Assembly (NCBI RefSeq): GCF_023375815.1
Contig: NZ_CP067412.1
Coordinates: 5,208,001 to 5,272,000 of the forward strand
Direction: 5' to 3'
Source: Pseudomonas sp. HS6
GTDB lineage: Bacteria > Pseudomonadota > Gammaproteobacteria > Pseudomonadales > Pseudomonadaceae
DNA: 64,000 bases
Below are positions 54,916 to 63,554 of the stretch, one piece after another. The notes under the pieces are model-generated. The model did not search any database. It was given only the letters and a program-made list of their open reading frames with translations, and was not told where the DNA came from. Each line of letters starts with the position of its first letter. The first letter of the stretch is position 1. A program made the position numbers and the translations under genes.

Positions 54916-55836
54916 ATGAACCGAAACGATCTGCGCCGCGTCGACATGAACCTGCTGGTGATTTTCGAAGCGTTGATGTTCGAAAAAAACCTGACCCGCG
55001 TCGCCGAAAAACTGTTCATGGGCCAACCGGCGGTGAGCGCGGCGCTGGGCCGTTTGCGCGATCTGTTCGACGATCCATTGCTGCTGCGCAACGGTCGCGG
55101 CATGGAGCCGACAGCGCGTGCACTGGCGATTCTTCAGGAACTGCAACCAGCGATGGACGTGATTTCCGGCGCGGTCAGCCGCGCCAAGGAATTCGATCCG
55201 GCGACCAGTTGCGACGTGTTCCGCATCGGTCTGTCGGATGACGCCGAGTTCGGTCTGTTTCCACCGCTATTGCGCCAGTTACAGGAAGAGGCGCCGGGAA
55301 TCGTGGTCGTGGTGCGCCGCGCCAACTACCTGCTGATGCCGACGTTGTTGGCATCCGGGGAAATCTCCGTCGGCGTGAGCTACACCACCGATCTGCCGGC
55401 TAACGCCAAGCGCAAGAAACTGCGCGACATTCCCTGCAAAGTCCTGCGCGGTGATGACCGCCCGGGCCCGCTGACCCTCGACGAATACTGCGAGCGGCCT
55501 CATGCGATGGTGTCGTTCTCGGGGGATCTGAGCGGCAACATCGACGTGGACCTGGCCAAGGTCGGTCGCAGCCGCCGAGTGGTGCTCGGAGTGCCGCAGT
55601 TCAGCGGCTTGCGCGCGCTGTTGGCGGGCACCGAGATGATCGCCACCGTGCCGGATTACGCCGCGTGTGCGTTGGTCGAAGGGTGTGCGTTGCGGGCTGA
55701 AGATCCACCGTTCCCGATTGATGCGGCGCAACTGTCGATGGCGTGGAGCGGGGTGCATGACAACGATCCGGCGGAGAAATGGCTGCGGTCGCGGATCAGT
55801 CAGTTCATGTCGGTGTCGCTGGATATTCCGGCCTAA
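54916..55836 (+). CDS. LysR family transcriptional regulator
   Basis: A 306-residue LysR-type regulator. The helix-turn-helix reads NLTRVAEKLFMGQPAVSAALGRL, followed by the DDPLLLRNGRGMEPTARA linker typical of the NodD/LinR-like branch. AAAGGAAAA precedes ATG 54916. It most likely controls its own promoter and the flavodoxin gene through the 22-bp motif, and perhaps the DoxX operon that follows in the same direction. Confidence 0.9.
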   Translation: MNRNDLRRVDMNLLVIFEALMFEKNLTRVAEKLFMGQPAVSAALGRLRDLFDDPLLLRNGRGMEPTARALAILQELQPAMDVISGAVSRAKEFDPATSCDVFRIGLSDDAEFGLFPPLLRQLQEEAPGIVVVVRRANYLLMPTLLASGEISVGVSYTTDLPANAKRKKLRDIPCKVLRGDDRPGPLTLDEYCERPHAMVSFSGDLSGNIDVDLAKVGRSRRVVLGVPQFSGLRALLAGTEMIATVPDYAACALVEGCALRAEDPPFPIDAAQLSMAWSGVHDNDPAEKWLRSRISQFMSVSLDIPA

Positions 55837-55875
55837 CAAGACCTGAAACACAATTCGGTCATCGATTCATAACTC

Positions 55876-55903
55876 TGTGGGAGCGAGCTTGCTCGCTCCC
55901 ACA
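55876..55903. repeat. REP element
   Basis: TGTGGGAGCGAG, CTTG, CTCGCTCCCACA: a perfect palindrome of the P. fluorescens REP type, placed just after the LysR gene. Confidence 0.85.
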
Positions 55904-55970
55904 ATGATTTGTGTCGTTCGTGGGTTCTGCGTGTTCTCCCAAAAAGAGCACACCCATCCAATTTCCCCCC

Positions 55971-56006
55971 GATCAATCGTTGCACCATGGCCTGCAATGA
56001 TTGATC
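55971..56006. promoter_or_regulatory. 14-bp inverted repeat upstream of the DoxX operon
   Basis: GATCAATCGTTGCA (55971-55984), 8-bp spacer CCATGGCC, TGCAATGATTGATC (55993-56006), one mismatch. It ends 12 bp before the DoxX start. It shares AATCGTTG with copy 1 of the 22-bp motif. Probably an operator. Confidence 0.6.
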
Positions 56007-56018
56007 AAGGGTGGGCCC

Positions 56019-56435
56019 ATGAACGCTGTACAACGCAATGACCAGGCGCAAAACCTCGGCCTGCTGTTCCTGCGGGTCACTGGCGGGTTGTTTCTGCTGT
56101 TCGTCCACGGCTTGCCCAAGCTGCTGGACTTCACCGCGCAGCTGCAACTGATCGAAGACCCGTTCCACCTCGGTGCCCACCTCACTTTGATACTGGCGAT
56201 CTTCGCCGAAGTCCTCTGTCCGCTGCTGATCGTCGCCGGGGTGCTGGCGCGTCTGGCGTGCTTGCCTATTCTGTTTGTGCTGCTGGTGGCGCTGCTGCTC
56301 GTGCATCCGCAATGGAGTGTGGCCGAAGGGCAGTTCGGCTGGTTGCTGTTGATCCTCTTCACCACTGTTCTGATCGCCGGGCCGGGACGGCTGGCGCTCA
56401 ATGTTCGTTTGCCCGGAGTGCTCCGTTATGCCTGA
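56019..56435 (+). CDS. DoxX family membrane protein
   Basis: A 138-residue inner-membrane protein with four helices and DoxX signatures LGLLFLRVTGGLFLLFVHGL and FAEVLCPLLIVAGVLARLA. DoxX proteins are of uncertain function and often accompany detoxifying or redox enzymes. ATG 56019 is used; an earlier in-frame Met overlaps the inverted repeat. It overlaps the next gene by 8 bp. Confidence 0.87.
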   Translation: MNAVQRNDQAQNLGLLFLRVTGGLFLLFVHGLPKLLDFTAQLQLIEDPFHLGAHLTLILAIFAEVLCPLLIVAGVLARLACLPILFVLLVALLLVHPQWSVAEGQFGWLLLILFTTVLIAGPGRLALNVRLPGVLRYA

Positions 56436-57054
56436 TGCCCAGACCCTGAAAAAACCGGGACCCGAAGAAACCGTGACGCTGATCGTCAAGCACCGGGTCA
56501 AGGCCGGTTTTGAGCAGCCGTACGAAGCCTGGCTGCGCAATATCGTCAGCGTGGCGGGGCGCGAAGAAGGGCATTTGGGCGTGGACGTGATGCGCAGCCA
56601 GCAGGGTGGCCTCGCACTGTTCACCTGCGTGCTGCGTTATTGCTCGACCGAGGCGATGCAGCGCTGGCTCGATTCGCCACAGCGTCAGAAGCTGATCGAC
56701 GAAGCGGCGCCGATGCTCGCCGACGGTGACCAGACCGAGGTCAATGCGGCCAACGAGTTCTGGTTCACGCCACTGGCTGATGCCGCCTCGCCACCCCCGC
56801 GCTGGAAGCAGGCTGTGGTGACGTTGTTCGTGATCCTGCCGCACACCTTGCTGGTGCCGTTGATCTGGGGGCCGCTGCTGCAGCTCAATGCCTTTCTCTC
56901 CAACTACGTGGTCGCCACGTTCCTGATCACCCTGACCATCGTGCTGTCGGTGGTGTACGTCTGCATGCCGGCCGCGACTCGCTTGTTCGCACCGTGGCTG
57001 ACGGCCAGTCAGCCCCATGAACACCTGGATTCCAACACCAACCCGCCGCGCTGA
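56428..57054 (+). CDS. Antibiotic biosynthesis monooxygenase domain fused to a membrane anchor
   Basis: A 208-residue protein. The N-terminal ABM ferredoxin-like domain (about residues 20-110: VTLIVKHRVKAGFEQPYEAWL and EEGHLGVDVM) is followed by two membrane helices (about 132-155 and 162-187). ABM domains oxidise quinol-type or small aromatic substrates without metal; this form is tied to the inner membrane beside DoxX. Start overlaps the DoxX end. Confidence 0.85.
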   Translation: MPDAQTLKKPGPEETVTLIVKHRVKAGFEQPYEAWLRNIVSVAGREEGHLGVDVMRSQQGGLALFTCVLRYCSTEAMQRWLDSPQRQKLIDEAAPMLADGDQTEVNAANEFWFTPLADAASPPPRWKQAVVTLFVILPHTLLVPLIWGPLLQLNAFLSNYVVATFLITLTIVLSVVYVCMPAATRLFAPWLTASQPHEHLDSNTNPPR

Positions 57055-57099
57055 GCCGGCAGGTCTGGGCTTCGTTTCACTTATATCGAAGGAACTGCG

Positions 57100-58944
57100 A
57101 TGAACGCCAACGCTGATCTGATTCTGTTCAATGGCCAATTTCATACCGTAGACCGCACAAAACCCCTCGCCAGTGCCGTGGCGATCAAGGACGGCCGCTT
57201 CGCCGTCGTCGGCAACGATGCGCAAGCCATGGCCCTGCGCGGCGCCGGCACCCAGGTTGTCGACCTCAAGGGCCGCTGCGTGATCCCCGGCCTCAACGAC
57301 TCGCACTTGCACCTGATCCGTGGTGGTTTGAACTACAACCTCGAACTGCGCTGGGAAGGCGTGCCGTCGCTGGCCGATGCGCTGCGCATGCTCAAGGATC
57401 AGGCTGATCGCACGCCGACCCCGCAATGGGTGCGCGTGGTGGGTGGCTGGAACGAATTCCAGTTCGCTGAAAAGCGCATGCCGACCCTCGAAGAAATCAA
57501 CCAGGCAGCGCCGGACACCCCGGTGTTCATCCTGCACCTGTATGACCGTGCGTTGCTCAACCGCGCCGCGTTGCGCGTGGCCGGCTACACCCGCGACACG
57601 CCAAACCCACCGGGCGGCGAAATCGTGCGCGATGCCAACGGCAACCCGACCGGCATGCTGGTGGCGCGGCCGAACGCGATGATCCTGTACTCGACGCTGG
57701 CCAAGGGGCCGAAGCTGCCGCTGGAATATCAGGTCAACTCGACCCGTCAGTTCATGCGCGAGCTCAATCGTCTCGGCCTGACCAGTGCCATCGATGCCGG
57801 TGGTGGTTTCCAGAACTACCCGGACGATTATCAGGTGATCGAACAGTTGGCCAAGGATGAGCAACTGACCGTGCGCATCGCCTACAACCTGTTCACCCAG
57901 AAGCCGAAAGAAGAGCTGACCGATTTCCAGAACTGGACCGGTAGCGTCAAGTTGCATCAGGGCGATGACTTCCTGCGCCACAACGGCGCCGGGGAAATGC
58001 TGGTGTTCTCGGCAGCGGATTTCGAAGACTTCCTCGAACCGCGTCCGGACCTGCCGCAGACCATGGAACAGGAACTGGAGCCGGTGGTGCGCCACCTGGT
58101 CGAGCAGCGCTGGCCGTTCCGTCTGCACGCCACCTACAACGAATCCATCAGCCGCATGCTGGATGTGTTCGAGAAGGTCAACCGTGACATTCCGTTCAAC
58201 GGCTTGCCGTGGTTCTTCGACCACGCGGAAACCATCACCCCGCAGAACATCGAGCGAGTGAAAGCGCTGGGCGGCGGTATTGCGATTCAGGATCGCATGG
58301 CGTTCCAGGGCGAATACTTCGTCGACCGCTACGGCAAGCAGGCCGCGGAAGCCACACCGCCGATCAAACGCATGCTCGCCGAAGGTGTGCCAGTCGGCGC
58401 CGGCACCGATGCCACACGGGTCTCCAGCTACAACCCGTGGACTTCGCTGTACTGGATGGTCAGCGGTCGCACCGTCGGCGGTCTGGCGCTGTACGAAGAA
58501 GGTTTGCCACGCGCCACCGCGCTGGAGCTGTTCACCCACGGCAGCGCCTGGTTTTCGTCCGAGCAGGGCAACAAGGGCCAGATCAAGGTCGGCCAACTGG
58601 CGGATCTGGCAGCACTGAGCGCGGACTTTTTCCACGTCGAGGAAGAAGCGATCAAGTGGATCGAGTCGGTACTGACCGTGGTGGGTGGCAAGATCGTTTA
58701 TTCCGCCGGCGACTTCGAAGACCTCGGCCCACGTGCATTGCCGGTGCTGCCGGACTGGTCGCCGGTGGCGAAAGTCCCGGGCCACTGGCGCCCGAATGCG
58801 CCGTTGCAGGCCCAGGTGCATCAGTGCAGCGGCCCGTGCGCAGTGCATACCCACAGCCATGAAAAAGCCCGGATGTCGAATGCGCCGGTCAGCGATTTCG
58901 CCGGTTTCTGGGGCGCGTTCGGTTGCTCCTGCTTCGCTTTTTGA
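57100..58944 (+). CDS. Amidohydrolase, YtcJ/AepA type, with Cys/His-rich tail
   Basis: A 614-residue metal-dependent hydrolase of the amidohydrolase_3 family. It has the N-terminal metal site NDSHLHLIRGG (His69, His71), GGGFQNYP in the barrel, FDHAETITPQNIERV and the late Asp site VGAGTDATRVSSYNPW. The substrate is unknown; family members act on amides, formamides and cyclic ureas. After the normal end of the domain there is a tail with HQCSGPCAVHTHSHEKA and a final GCSCFAF, four Cys and several His, which may bind metal. The gene lies 45 bp after the ABM gene. Confidence 0.9.
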   Translation: MNANADLILFNGQFHTVDRTKPLASAVAIKDGRFAVVGNDAQAMALRGAGTQVVDLKGRCVIPGLNDSHLHLIRGGLNYNLELRWEGVPSLADALRMLKDQADRTPTPQWVRVVGGWNEFQFAEKRMPTLEEINQAAPDTPVFILHLYDRALLNRAALRVAGYTRDTPNPPGGEIVRDANGNPTGMLVARPNAMILYSTLAKGPKLPLEYQVNSTRQFMRELNRLGLTSAIDAGGGFQNYPDDYQVIEQLAKDEQLTVRIAYNLFTQKPKEELTDFQNWTGSVKLHQGDDFLRHNGAGEMLVFSAADFEDFLEPRPDLPQTMEQELEPVVRHLVEQRWPFRLHATYNESISRMLDVFEKVNRDIPFNGLPWFFDHAETITPQNIERVKALGGGIAIQDRMAFQGEYFVDRYGKQAAEATPPIKRMLAEGVPVGAGTDATRVSSYNPWTSLYWMVSGRTVGGLALYEEGLPRATALELFTHGSAWFSSEQGNKGQIKVGQLADLAALSADFFHVEEEAIKWIESVLTVVGGKIVYSAGDFEDLGPRALPVLPDWSPVAKVPGHWRPNAPLQAQVHQCSGPCAVHTHSHEKARMSNAPVSDFAGFWGAFGCSCFAF

Positions 58945-58953
58945 TCCCGTAAA

Positions 58954-58981
58954 AAACGCCGGTCTGCCGGGCCGGCGTTTC
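58954..58981 (+). terminator. Terminator after the amidohydrolase
   Basis: AAACGCCGG/CCGGCGTTT stem with a 9-nt loop. The T run is short (T3), so read-through to the hydrolase gene is likely. Confidence 0.5.
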
Positions 58982-59010
58982 CCGCATCACCCATCCCCGA
59001 GGAGTTTCAC

Positions 59011-59637
59011 ATGAGCAACGTTCCTTACAAGCGCCTGAACAAAGACGACGCCGTGGTCCTACTGGTCGACCACCAGACCGGACTGATCTCGCTGGTGCAG
59101 GATTTCTCGCCGAACGAGTTCAAGAACAACGTGCTGGCACTGGGCGACATCGCCAAGTTCTTCAAACTGCCGACCATCCTCACCACCAGTTTCGACGCCG
59201 GCCCCAACGGCCCGATCGTGCCTGAACTGCGCGAACAGTTCCCGGACGCGCCGTTCATTCAGCGTCCAGGCCAGATCAACGCCTGGGACAACGAAGACTT
59301 CGTCAAAGCCATCAAGGCCACCGGCCGCAAGCAACTGATCATCGCCGGTGTGGTGACTGACGTCTGCGTGGCGTTCCCGACTTTGTCGGCACTGGCTGAA
59401 GGCTTTGAAGTGTTTGTGGTGACCGACTCGTCCGGCACCTTCAACGAAACCGTGCAGCAAGCGGCGTGGGCGCGCATGTCGGCGGCCGGTGCTCAACTGT
59501 TGAACTGGTTCTCGGTGGCTTGCGAGCTGCAGGGCGACTGGCGCAACGACATGGAAGGTTTGGCGAATCTGCTGTCGAATCGTCTGCCGAACTATCGCAA
59601 TTTGATTAATAGCTATACCAAGTTCACTGCCAAGTAA
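59011..59637 (+). CDS. Isochorismatase-family hydrolase (YcaC-like)
   Basis: A 208-residue cysteine hydrolase. The catalytic Asp20 (VVLLVDHQTGL) and Cys119 (IAGVVTDVCVAFP) are intact and the preceding cis-peptide loop GVVTD is normal. It most resembles E. coli YcaC, whose substrate is unknown; nicotinamidase, N-carbamoyl or hydantoin-type amides are possible. GAGGAG precedes the ATG. It probably extends the DoxX-ABM-amidohydrolase operon. Confidence 0.88.
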   Translation: MSNVPYKRLNKDDAVVLLVDHQTGLISLVQDFSPNEFKNNVLALGDIAKFFKLPTILTTSFDAGPNGPIVPELREQFPDAPFIQRPGQINAWDNEDFVKAIKATGRKQLIIAGVVTDVCVAFPTLSALAEGFEVFVVTDSSGTFNETVQQAAWARMSAAGAQLLNWFSVACELQGDWRNDMEGLANLLSNRLPNYRNLINSYTKFTAK

Positions 59638-59645
59638 TGGGTTGA

Positions 59646-59682
59646 AGAAAAATGCCTGCTGAAGAGTGGGCATTTTTTTTTG
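59646..59682 (+). terminator. Terminator after the isochorismatase-like gene
   Basis: AATGCC/GGCATT stem with a T9 run. Confidence 0.75.
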
Positions 59683-59721
59683 CGGTGTTGATGAGTATGT
59701 ATTTTCACTTCGAAAACCAGC

Positions 59722-59872
59722 CCTCACCCCAGCCCTCTCCCGGAGGGAGAGGGAGCTGACCGAGGTGTTCTTTCGAGGTACATCGACCTGAAAAATCGAG
59801 TCGAACTCAGGTCTTGACAAGCCCCCAATCGGCTCCCTTTCCCCCTCGCCCCCTTGGGGGAGAGGGCTGGGC
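59722..59872. repeat. Large interspersed inverted-repeat element
   Basis: A 150-bp element bounded by CCCTCACCCCAGCCCTCTCCC on the left and GGGAGAGGGCTGGG on the right, with internal GGAGGGAGAGGGAGC. This is the look of the interspersed intergenic repeats of P. fluorescens-group genomes. It lies between convergent genes. Confidence 0.75.
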
Positions 59873-59933
59873 GGGCGGCGTTCCGATGAGGGGGAGCGAT
59901 CTCATGGCTGAAAAAGATTTCGAATTGTTCATG

Positions 59934-61361
59934 TCACCGCTTCTGCAACCACCCCAAAAACCCACCCTTGCGAACCGGCACAGGCTTGGCCATCAACGCC
60001 AACCGACTATTCTGCTGCCGTACCGCCTGCAATTTATTCAACGCCCGACCCACTTCGCCGCGCTGTTCCATACACGCACGGGTGAGGTTCTTGTCGAGTC
60101 GATAAATGATCGAAGACGTCAGCGCCGTGAACGCCGCCTGCGAAGGTGTATCCGCAAAAATGCTTTGCTCGCCCATGACTTCACTCGGCCCCATACGGCC
60201 AGCCTCGGTGAAACCATTGCCGTCCGGCACGCTGGCGCTGACCACGCCGGTGGCGATCACGAACAGGCTGTCCGGCACTTCCTCCAGGTTGAGCACGACC
60301 TGCCCGGCGCTGTACTGCTGCGCGACCATCGATTCGGCGAGGCGATCACGTTCCTCATGGCTCAGCGAGCGGAAGATTTTCACTTCATCGAGCAACGCAC
60401 GGGCGCGGGTCGACGGTTCAATCACGCCGTCCGGATGCCGCGAAATACCGGCCGCTTCGAGATGACGATGGGCGAGGTCGAACAGTTGATTGCGCACTTC
60501 AGCCTTTTTGCCCAGCTCGGCGATAAAACCGCTGGCCACGTATTCGGACATTTCTTCGCCGGCCTCTTTGAGTACCGCTTTAGGCGCGGGCGTCAGCAGC
60601 AGACTGCTGCTGCCTTGCAGGGTGCGGTCGAGGGCGTCGAGGACCCGGCGTGGGCGAATGTGGTTTGGCACCTTGATGCTGATCGACACGCCGTGCAGGT
60701 TGTTCGGGCGGCTGAGGTTGACGATCTTGGCCTTGGCCGCCACCGAGTTCGGCACCACGGCCAGGGTGCCGGCGCTGGTCAGCAGGTGCGTGGCGCGCCA
60801 GTCGATGTCGAGCACTTTGCCTTCGACGCCGTCGATCACCACGAAATCGTCCACCTGATACGGCTTGGTGGTGTTGAGCACGATGCCCGAGAACACGTCG
60901 CTCAAGGTGCTTTGCAGCGCCAGACCGACCACGATGGCAAACACTCCGGAGGTCGCGAGCAGGCCTTTCACCGGCAGCTCCAGCACGTAACCGGCGGCCG
61001 CGACGATGGCCACCAGAAACACCAGCGCACCGATCACGTCCTGCAACAAGCGACCGCTGTGGCCGATGCGGCGCATCAGAATCAGGCCGATCACTTCGGT
61101 TACTGCCCGCGCGGCGTACAGCCACCAGAAAATTCCCAGGGCCGTCGCGCCCAGTTGCGCCACCTGATCATCGGCAAACAGCGGCGCCTGCAACGGGCTG
61201 ACGCCGGCATTGATGATCAGCGCGCTGAAGGCCAGAAACAGCACCAGCCGCACACCGACCCGTTGCGCGCGATGCTTGAACGGCGCGAGGTGCCAGAGCA
61301 GGGCGTCGAGCATCAGCAGCAGGGCGCTCCAGGACAGCAGGTGGGCAGAAAAAAGGCTCAT
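59934..61361 (-). CDS. MscS-type mechanosensitive channel with cyclic-nucleotide-binding domain
   Basis: A 475-residue membrane protein. Four or so membrane helices fill residues 1-150; the pore-lining helix contains ATSGVFAIVVGLALQSTLSD and the beta domain starts SGIVLNTTKPYQVDDFVVID. A C-terminal cyclic-nucleotide-binding domain (about 320-440: FRSLSHEERDRLAESMVAQQ and SLFVIATGVVSASV) follows. The ligand-binding Arg of cAMP binders is not evident, so ligand gating is unproven. ATG 61361 is used; a longer frame upstream lacks support. Confidence 0.88.
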   Translation of the reverse strand: MSLFSAHLLSWSALLLMLDALLWHLAPFKHRAQRVGVRLVLFLAFSALIINAGVSPLQAPLFADDQVAQLGATALGIFWWLYAARAVTEVIGLILMRRIGHSGRLLQDVIGALVFLVAIVAAAGYVLELPVKGLLATSGVFAIVVGLALQSTLSDVFSGIVLNTTKPYQVDDFVVIDGVEGKVLDIDWRATHLLTSAGTLAVVPNSVAAKAKIVNLSRPNNLHGVSISIKVPNHIRPRRVLDALDRTLQGSSSLLLTPAPKAVLKEAGEEMSEYVASGFIAELGKKAEVRNQLFDLAHRHLEAAGISRHPDGVIEPSTRARALLDEVKIFRSLSHEERDRLAESMVAQQYSAGQVVLNLEEVPDSLFVIATGVVSASVPDGNGFTEAGRMGPSEVMGEQSIFADTPSQAAFTALTSSIIYRLDKNLTRACMEQRGEVGRALNKLQAVRQQNSRLALMAKPVPVRKGGFLGWLQKR

Positions 61362-61424
61362 GGGATGAACTCCGGCGGGCACAAAAGAAAACGCCACACC
61401 CGAAGGTGTGGCGAGTGGCTGGAC

Positions 61425-62441
61425 TCAGTTCAGATGGGTCTTGAGTTCCGCCGCGGCCTGGCGCACGGCGGCTTTCACTTCAGGTATCCCGTTCAGCGGA
61501 TTGAGCAGACCGAAGTCATGAATCATCCCGTTGTAGCGTACCGAGGTCACCGGCACACCGGCCGCGTCGAGGTGGCGGGCGTAGCTTTCGCCTTCGTCAC
61601 GCAGCACGTCGAACTCGGCGGTCTGCACCAGCGCAGCGGGCAGGCCCTTGAGCTGTTCGCTGCTGGCGTTGAGCGGCGAGGCATGGATCTGCGCACGCTC
61701 GGCCGGGTTGGTGGTGTAGTTGTCCCAGAACCACTGCATCATCCCCTTGGTCAGGAAGTGGCCCTCGGCGAATTGCTGATACGAGCCGTTATCGAACCCG
61801 GCGTTGGTCACCGGCCACATCAGCAACTGGAAGCGCAGGGCCGGGGTTTTCTGTTCCTTTGCCATCAGCGCCACGACCGCCGCCATGTTGCCGCCGACGC
61901 TGTTGCCGGCCACCGCCAGACGCTTGCCGTCGACACCGATGTCCTTGCCGTGCTCGGCCACCCATTTCGTTGCGGCGTAGGCTTGATTGATCGCGGTCGG
62001 GTACTGCGCTTCCGGCGACGGCGTGTAATCGACGTACACCGCAACCGCGCCAGAACCCACCACCAGATCACGAATCAAGCGTTGGTGCGTCGGGAAGTCG
62101 CCCAGCACCCAGCCGCCACCATGGAAGAACATGAACACCGGCAGTTCACCCTTGACCTTGGCCGGGCGCACCACTTTCAGGTTGATCGTCTGGCCATCGA
62201 CCTTGATCGCTTTGTCGCTGACTTCAACGCCCGACAGGTCAACCTTCACCGAAGCCTGGGCGCCGGTCAGCACCTCACGGGCGTCTTTCGGGCTCAGTTG
62301 CTCAAGTGGTTTGCCACCGCCAGCGGCGAGAGCGTCGAGGAAGGACTGGGTAGTGTGTTCGACGCCAGTGCCTTCGGCGGCGAACGCGTTGCCGATGGAC
62401 AGGGCGAGGAGGGAAGCGGCGAGGGTTTTCTTGATGTTCAT
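61425..62441 (-). CDS. Exported alpha/beta hydrolase (acetyl esterase/lipase, HSL type)
   Basis: A 338-residue esterase of the hormone-sensitive-lipase family with a signal peptide (about residues 1-22, ending NAFA). The oxyanion motif is FFHGGGW, the nucleophile elbow GNSVGG, the acid lies in AEFDVLRDEG and the base in MIHDF. The substrate is probably a short-chain ester in the periplasm or outside. ATG 62441 follows AAGGAATT. It is divergent from a LysR gene that may control it. Confidence 0.9.
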   Translation of the reverse strand: MNIKKTLAASLLALSIGNAFAAEGTGVEHTTQSFLDALAAGGGKPLEQLSPKDAREVLTGAQASVKVDLSGVEVSDKAIKVDGQTINLKVVRPAKVKGELPVFMFFHGGGWVLGDFPTHQRLIRDLVVGSGAVAVYVDYTPSPEAQYPTAINQAYAATKWVAEHGKDIGVDGKRLAVAGNSVGGNMAAVVALMAKEQKTPALRFQLLMWPVTNAGFDNGSYQQFAEGHFLTKGMMQWFWDNYTTNPAERAQIHASPLNASSEQLKGLPAALVQTAEFDVLRDEGESYARHLDAAGVPVTSVRYNGMIHDFGLLNPLNGIPEVKAAVRQAAAELKTHLN

Positions 62442-62603
62442 GTGCAATTCCTTTTTAAGTCGTTTGAGTTTTTGTATGCCTTGGGATCGGGCTGCTGTGG
62501 CGCTGGGCTTCAGGCCTCAGCAACACCGTGAGCACAGATTAATGAGGTGCCGCAAAGTGAAAAAGCGGCTATAAAGCGTTTAACTGTCAACCAGAGAGTG
62601 ACA

Positions 62604-63503
62604 ATGAACCCGTTCGAAGACATGCGTATTTTTTGCCAGGTGATGGAGTCCGGCAGCTTTACCGCCGCCGCCGACCAGTTGGACCTGTCCAAGCAGTTCG
62701 TCAGCCGACGACTGATGCAACTGGAGGAACGCCTCGGCGTGCGTTTGCTCAACCGATCGACCCGGCGCCTGGACGTGACACCGCTGGGCCAGAGCTATTA
62801 CGAATCGGCACTGCGGCTGTTAAGCGAAGTCGAACAGGTGGAGCAGGGCATCGCCGGACAGACCGCCGAGCCGCGCGGGACGATTCGTGTCAGCGCGCCG
62901 TTGTCGTTTGCGGTGGCGCACCTGGGCTGTCTGCTGCCGCTGTTCTTGCAGCGTTATCGCGAGGTGACGGTGGAGGTCGATTTGAGTGACCGTCCGGTGG
63001 ACTTGCTCGGCGAGGGTTACGACCTGGCGCTGCGCATCGGCGTGCTGGAAGACTCGACCCTGATCGCCCGACGCATCGCCGCCATCGAGCGGGTGTACTG
63101 CGCCAGTCCCGCGTATCTGGCCGAGCGCGGCACGCCGCTCAAGCCGGAAGACCTGCTTAGTCATGACTGCCTGCCTTACGGACACGGGCGCTCGGTGCAG
63201 TGGCGGTTCAATGCGGGGCAGGGCAAGCCGCTGCTGGTGAATGTCACCGGGCGGATGCGGGTCAACAACGGTGAGTTGCTCAGGGATGCGGCGGTGGCGG
63301 GGATGGGGATTACCTATCTGCCAACGTTCATTGTCGGGGCCGCGCTGAAGGATGGACGGCTGGTGCCGGTGCTGGACGATCTGCGTCCGGAGCCGTTGAT
63401 TCTGTCGGCGGTGTATCCGCAGCATCGTCAGGCATCGCGGCCGGTGCAGGCGTTGATCGAATTTTTGCGTGAGCGGCTGGATCAGAAGCATGTCGCTCTC
63501 TAG
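62604..63503 (+). CDS. LysR family transcriptional regulator
   Basis: A 299-residue LysR-type regulator of the group with N-terminus NPFEDMRIFCQVMESGSFTA and helix-turn-helix DLSKQFVSRRLMQLEERLGV. The effector domain starts GTIRVSAPLSFAVAHLG. AGAGAGTG precedes ATG 62604. It is divergent from the exported esterase (163-bp gap), which is its most likely target. Confidence 0.91.
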   Translation: MNPFEDMRIFCQVMESGSFTAAADQLDLSKQFVSRRLMQLEERLGVRLLNRSTRRLDVTPLGQSYYESALRLLSEVEQVEQGIAGQTAEPRGTIRVSAPLSFAVAHLGCLLPLFLQRYREVTVEVDLSDRPVDLLGEGYDLALRIGVLEDSTLIARRIAAIERVYCASPAYLAERGTPLKPEDLLSHDCLPYGHGRSVQWRFNAGQGKPLLVNVTGRMRVNNGELLRDAAVAGMGITYLPTFIVGAALKDGRLVPVLDDLRPEPLILSAVYPQHRQASRPVQALIEFLRERLDQKHVAL

Positions 63504-63554
63504 GTTCTGCGCAAATCAGATGTATTGATCGGGAATTCTGTGGACACCGATGAA

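Noticed and set aside
56398..58860. An 820-codon frame antisense to the ABM and amidohydrolase genes
   Set aside because: Shadow of two genes with intact active-site motifs on the plus strand.
59814..62531. A 905-codon plus-strand frame opposite the MscS channel and esterase
   Set aside because: The minus-strand genes have signal peptide, membrane and catalytic motifs; the plus frame is His/Gln/Arg-rich with no domain.
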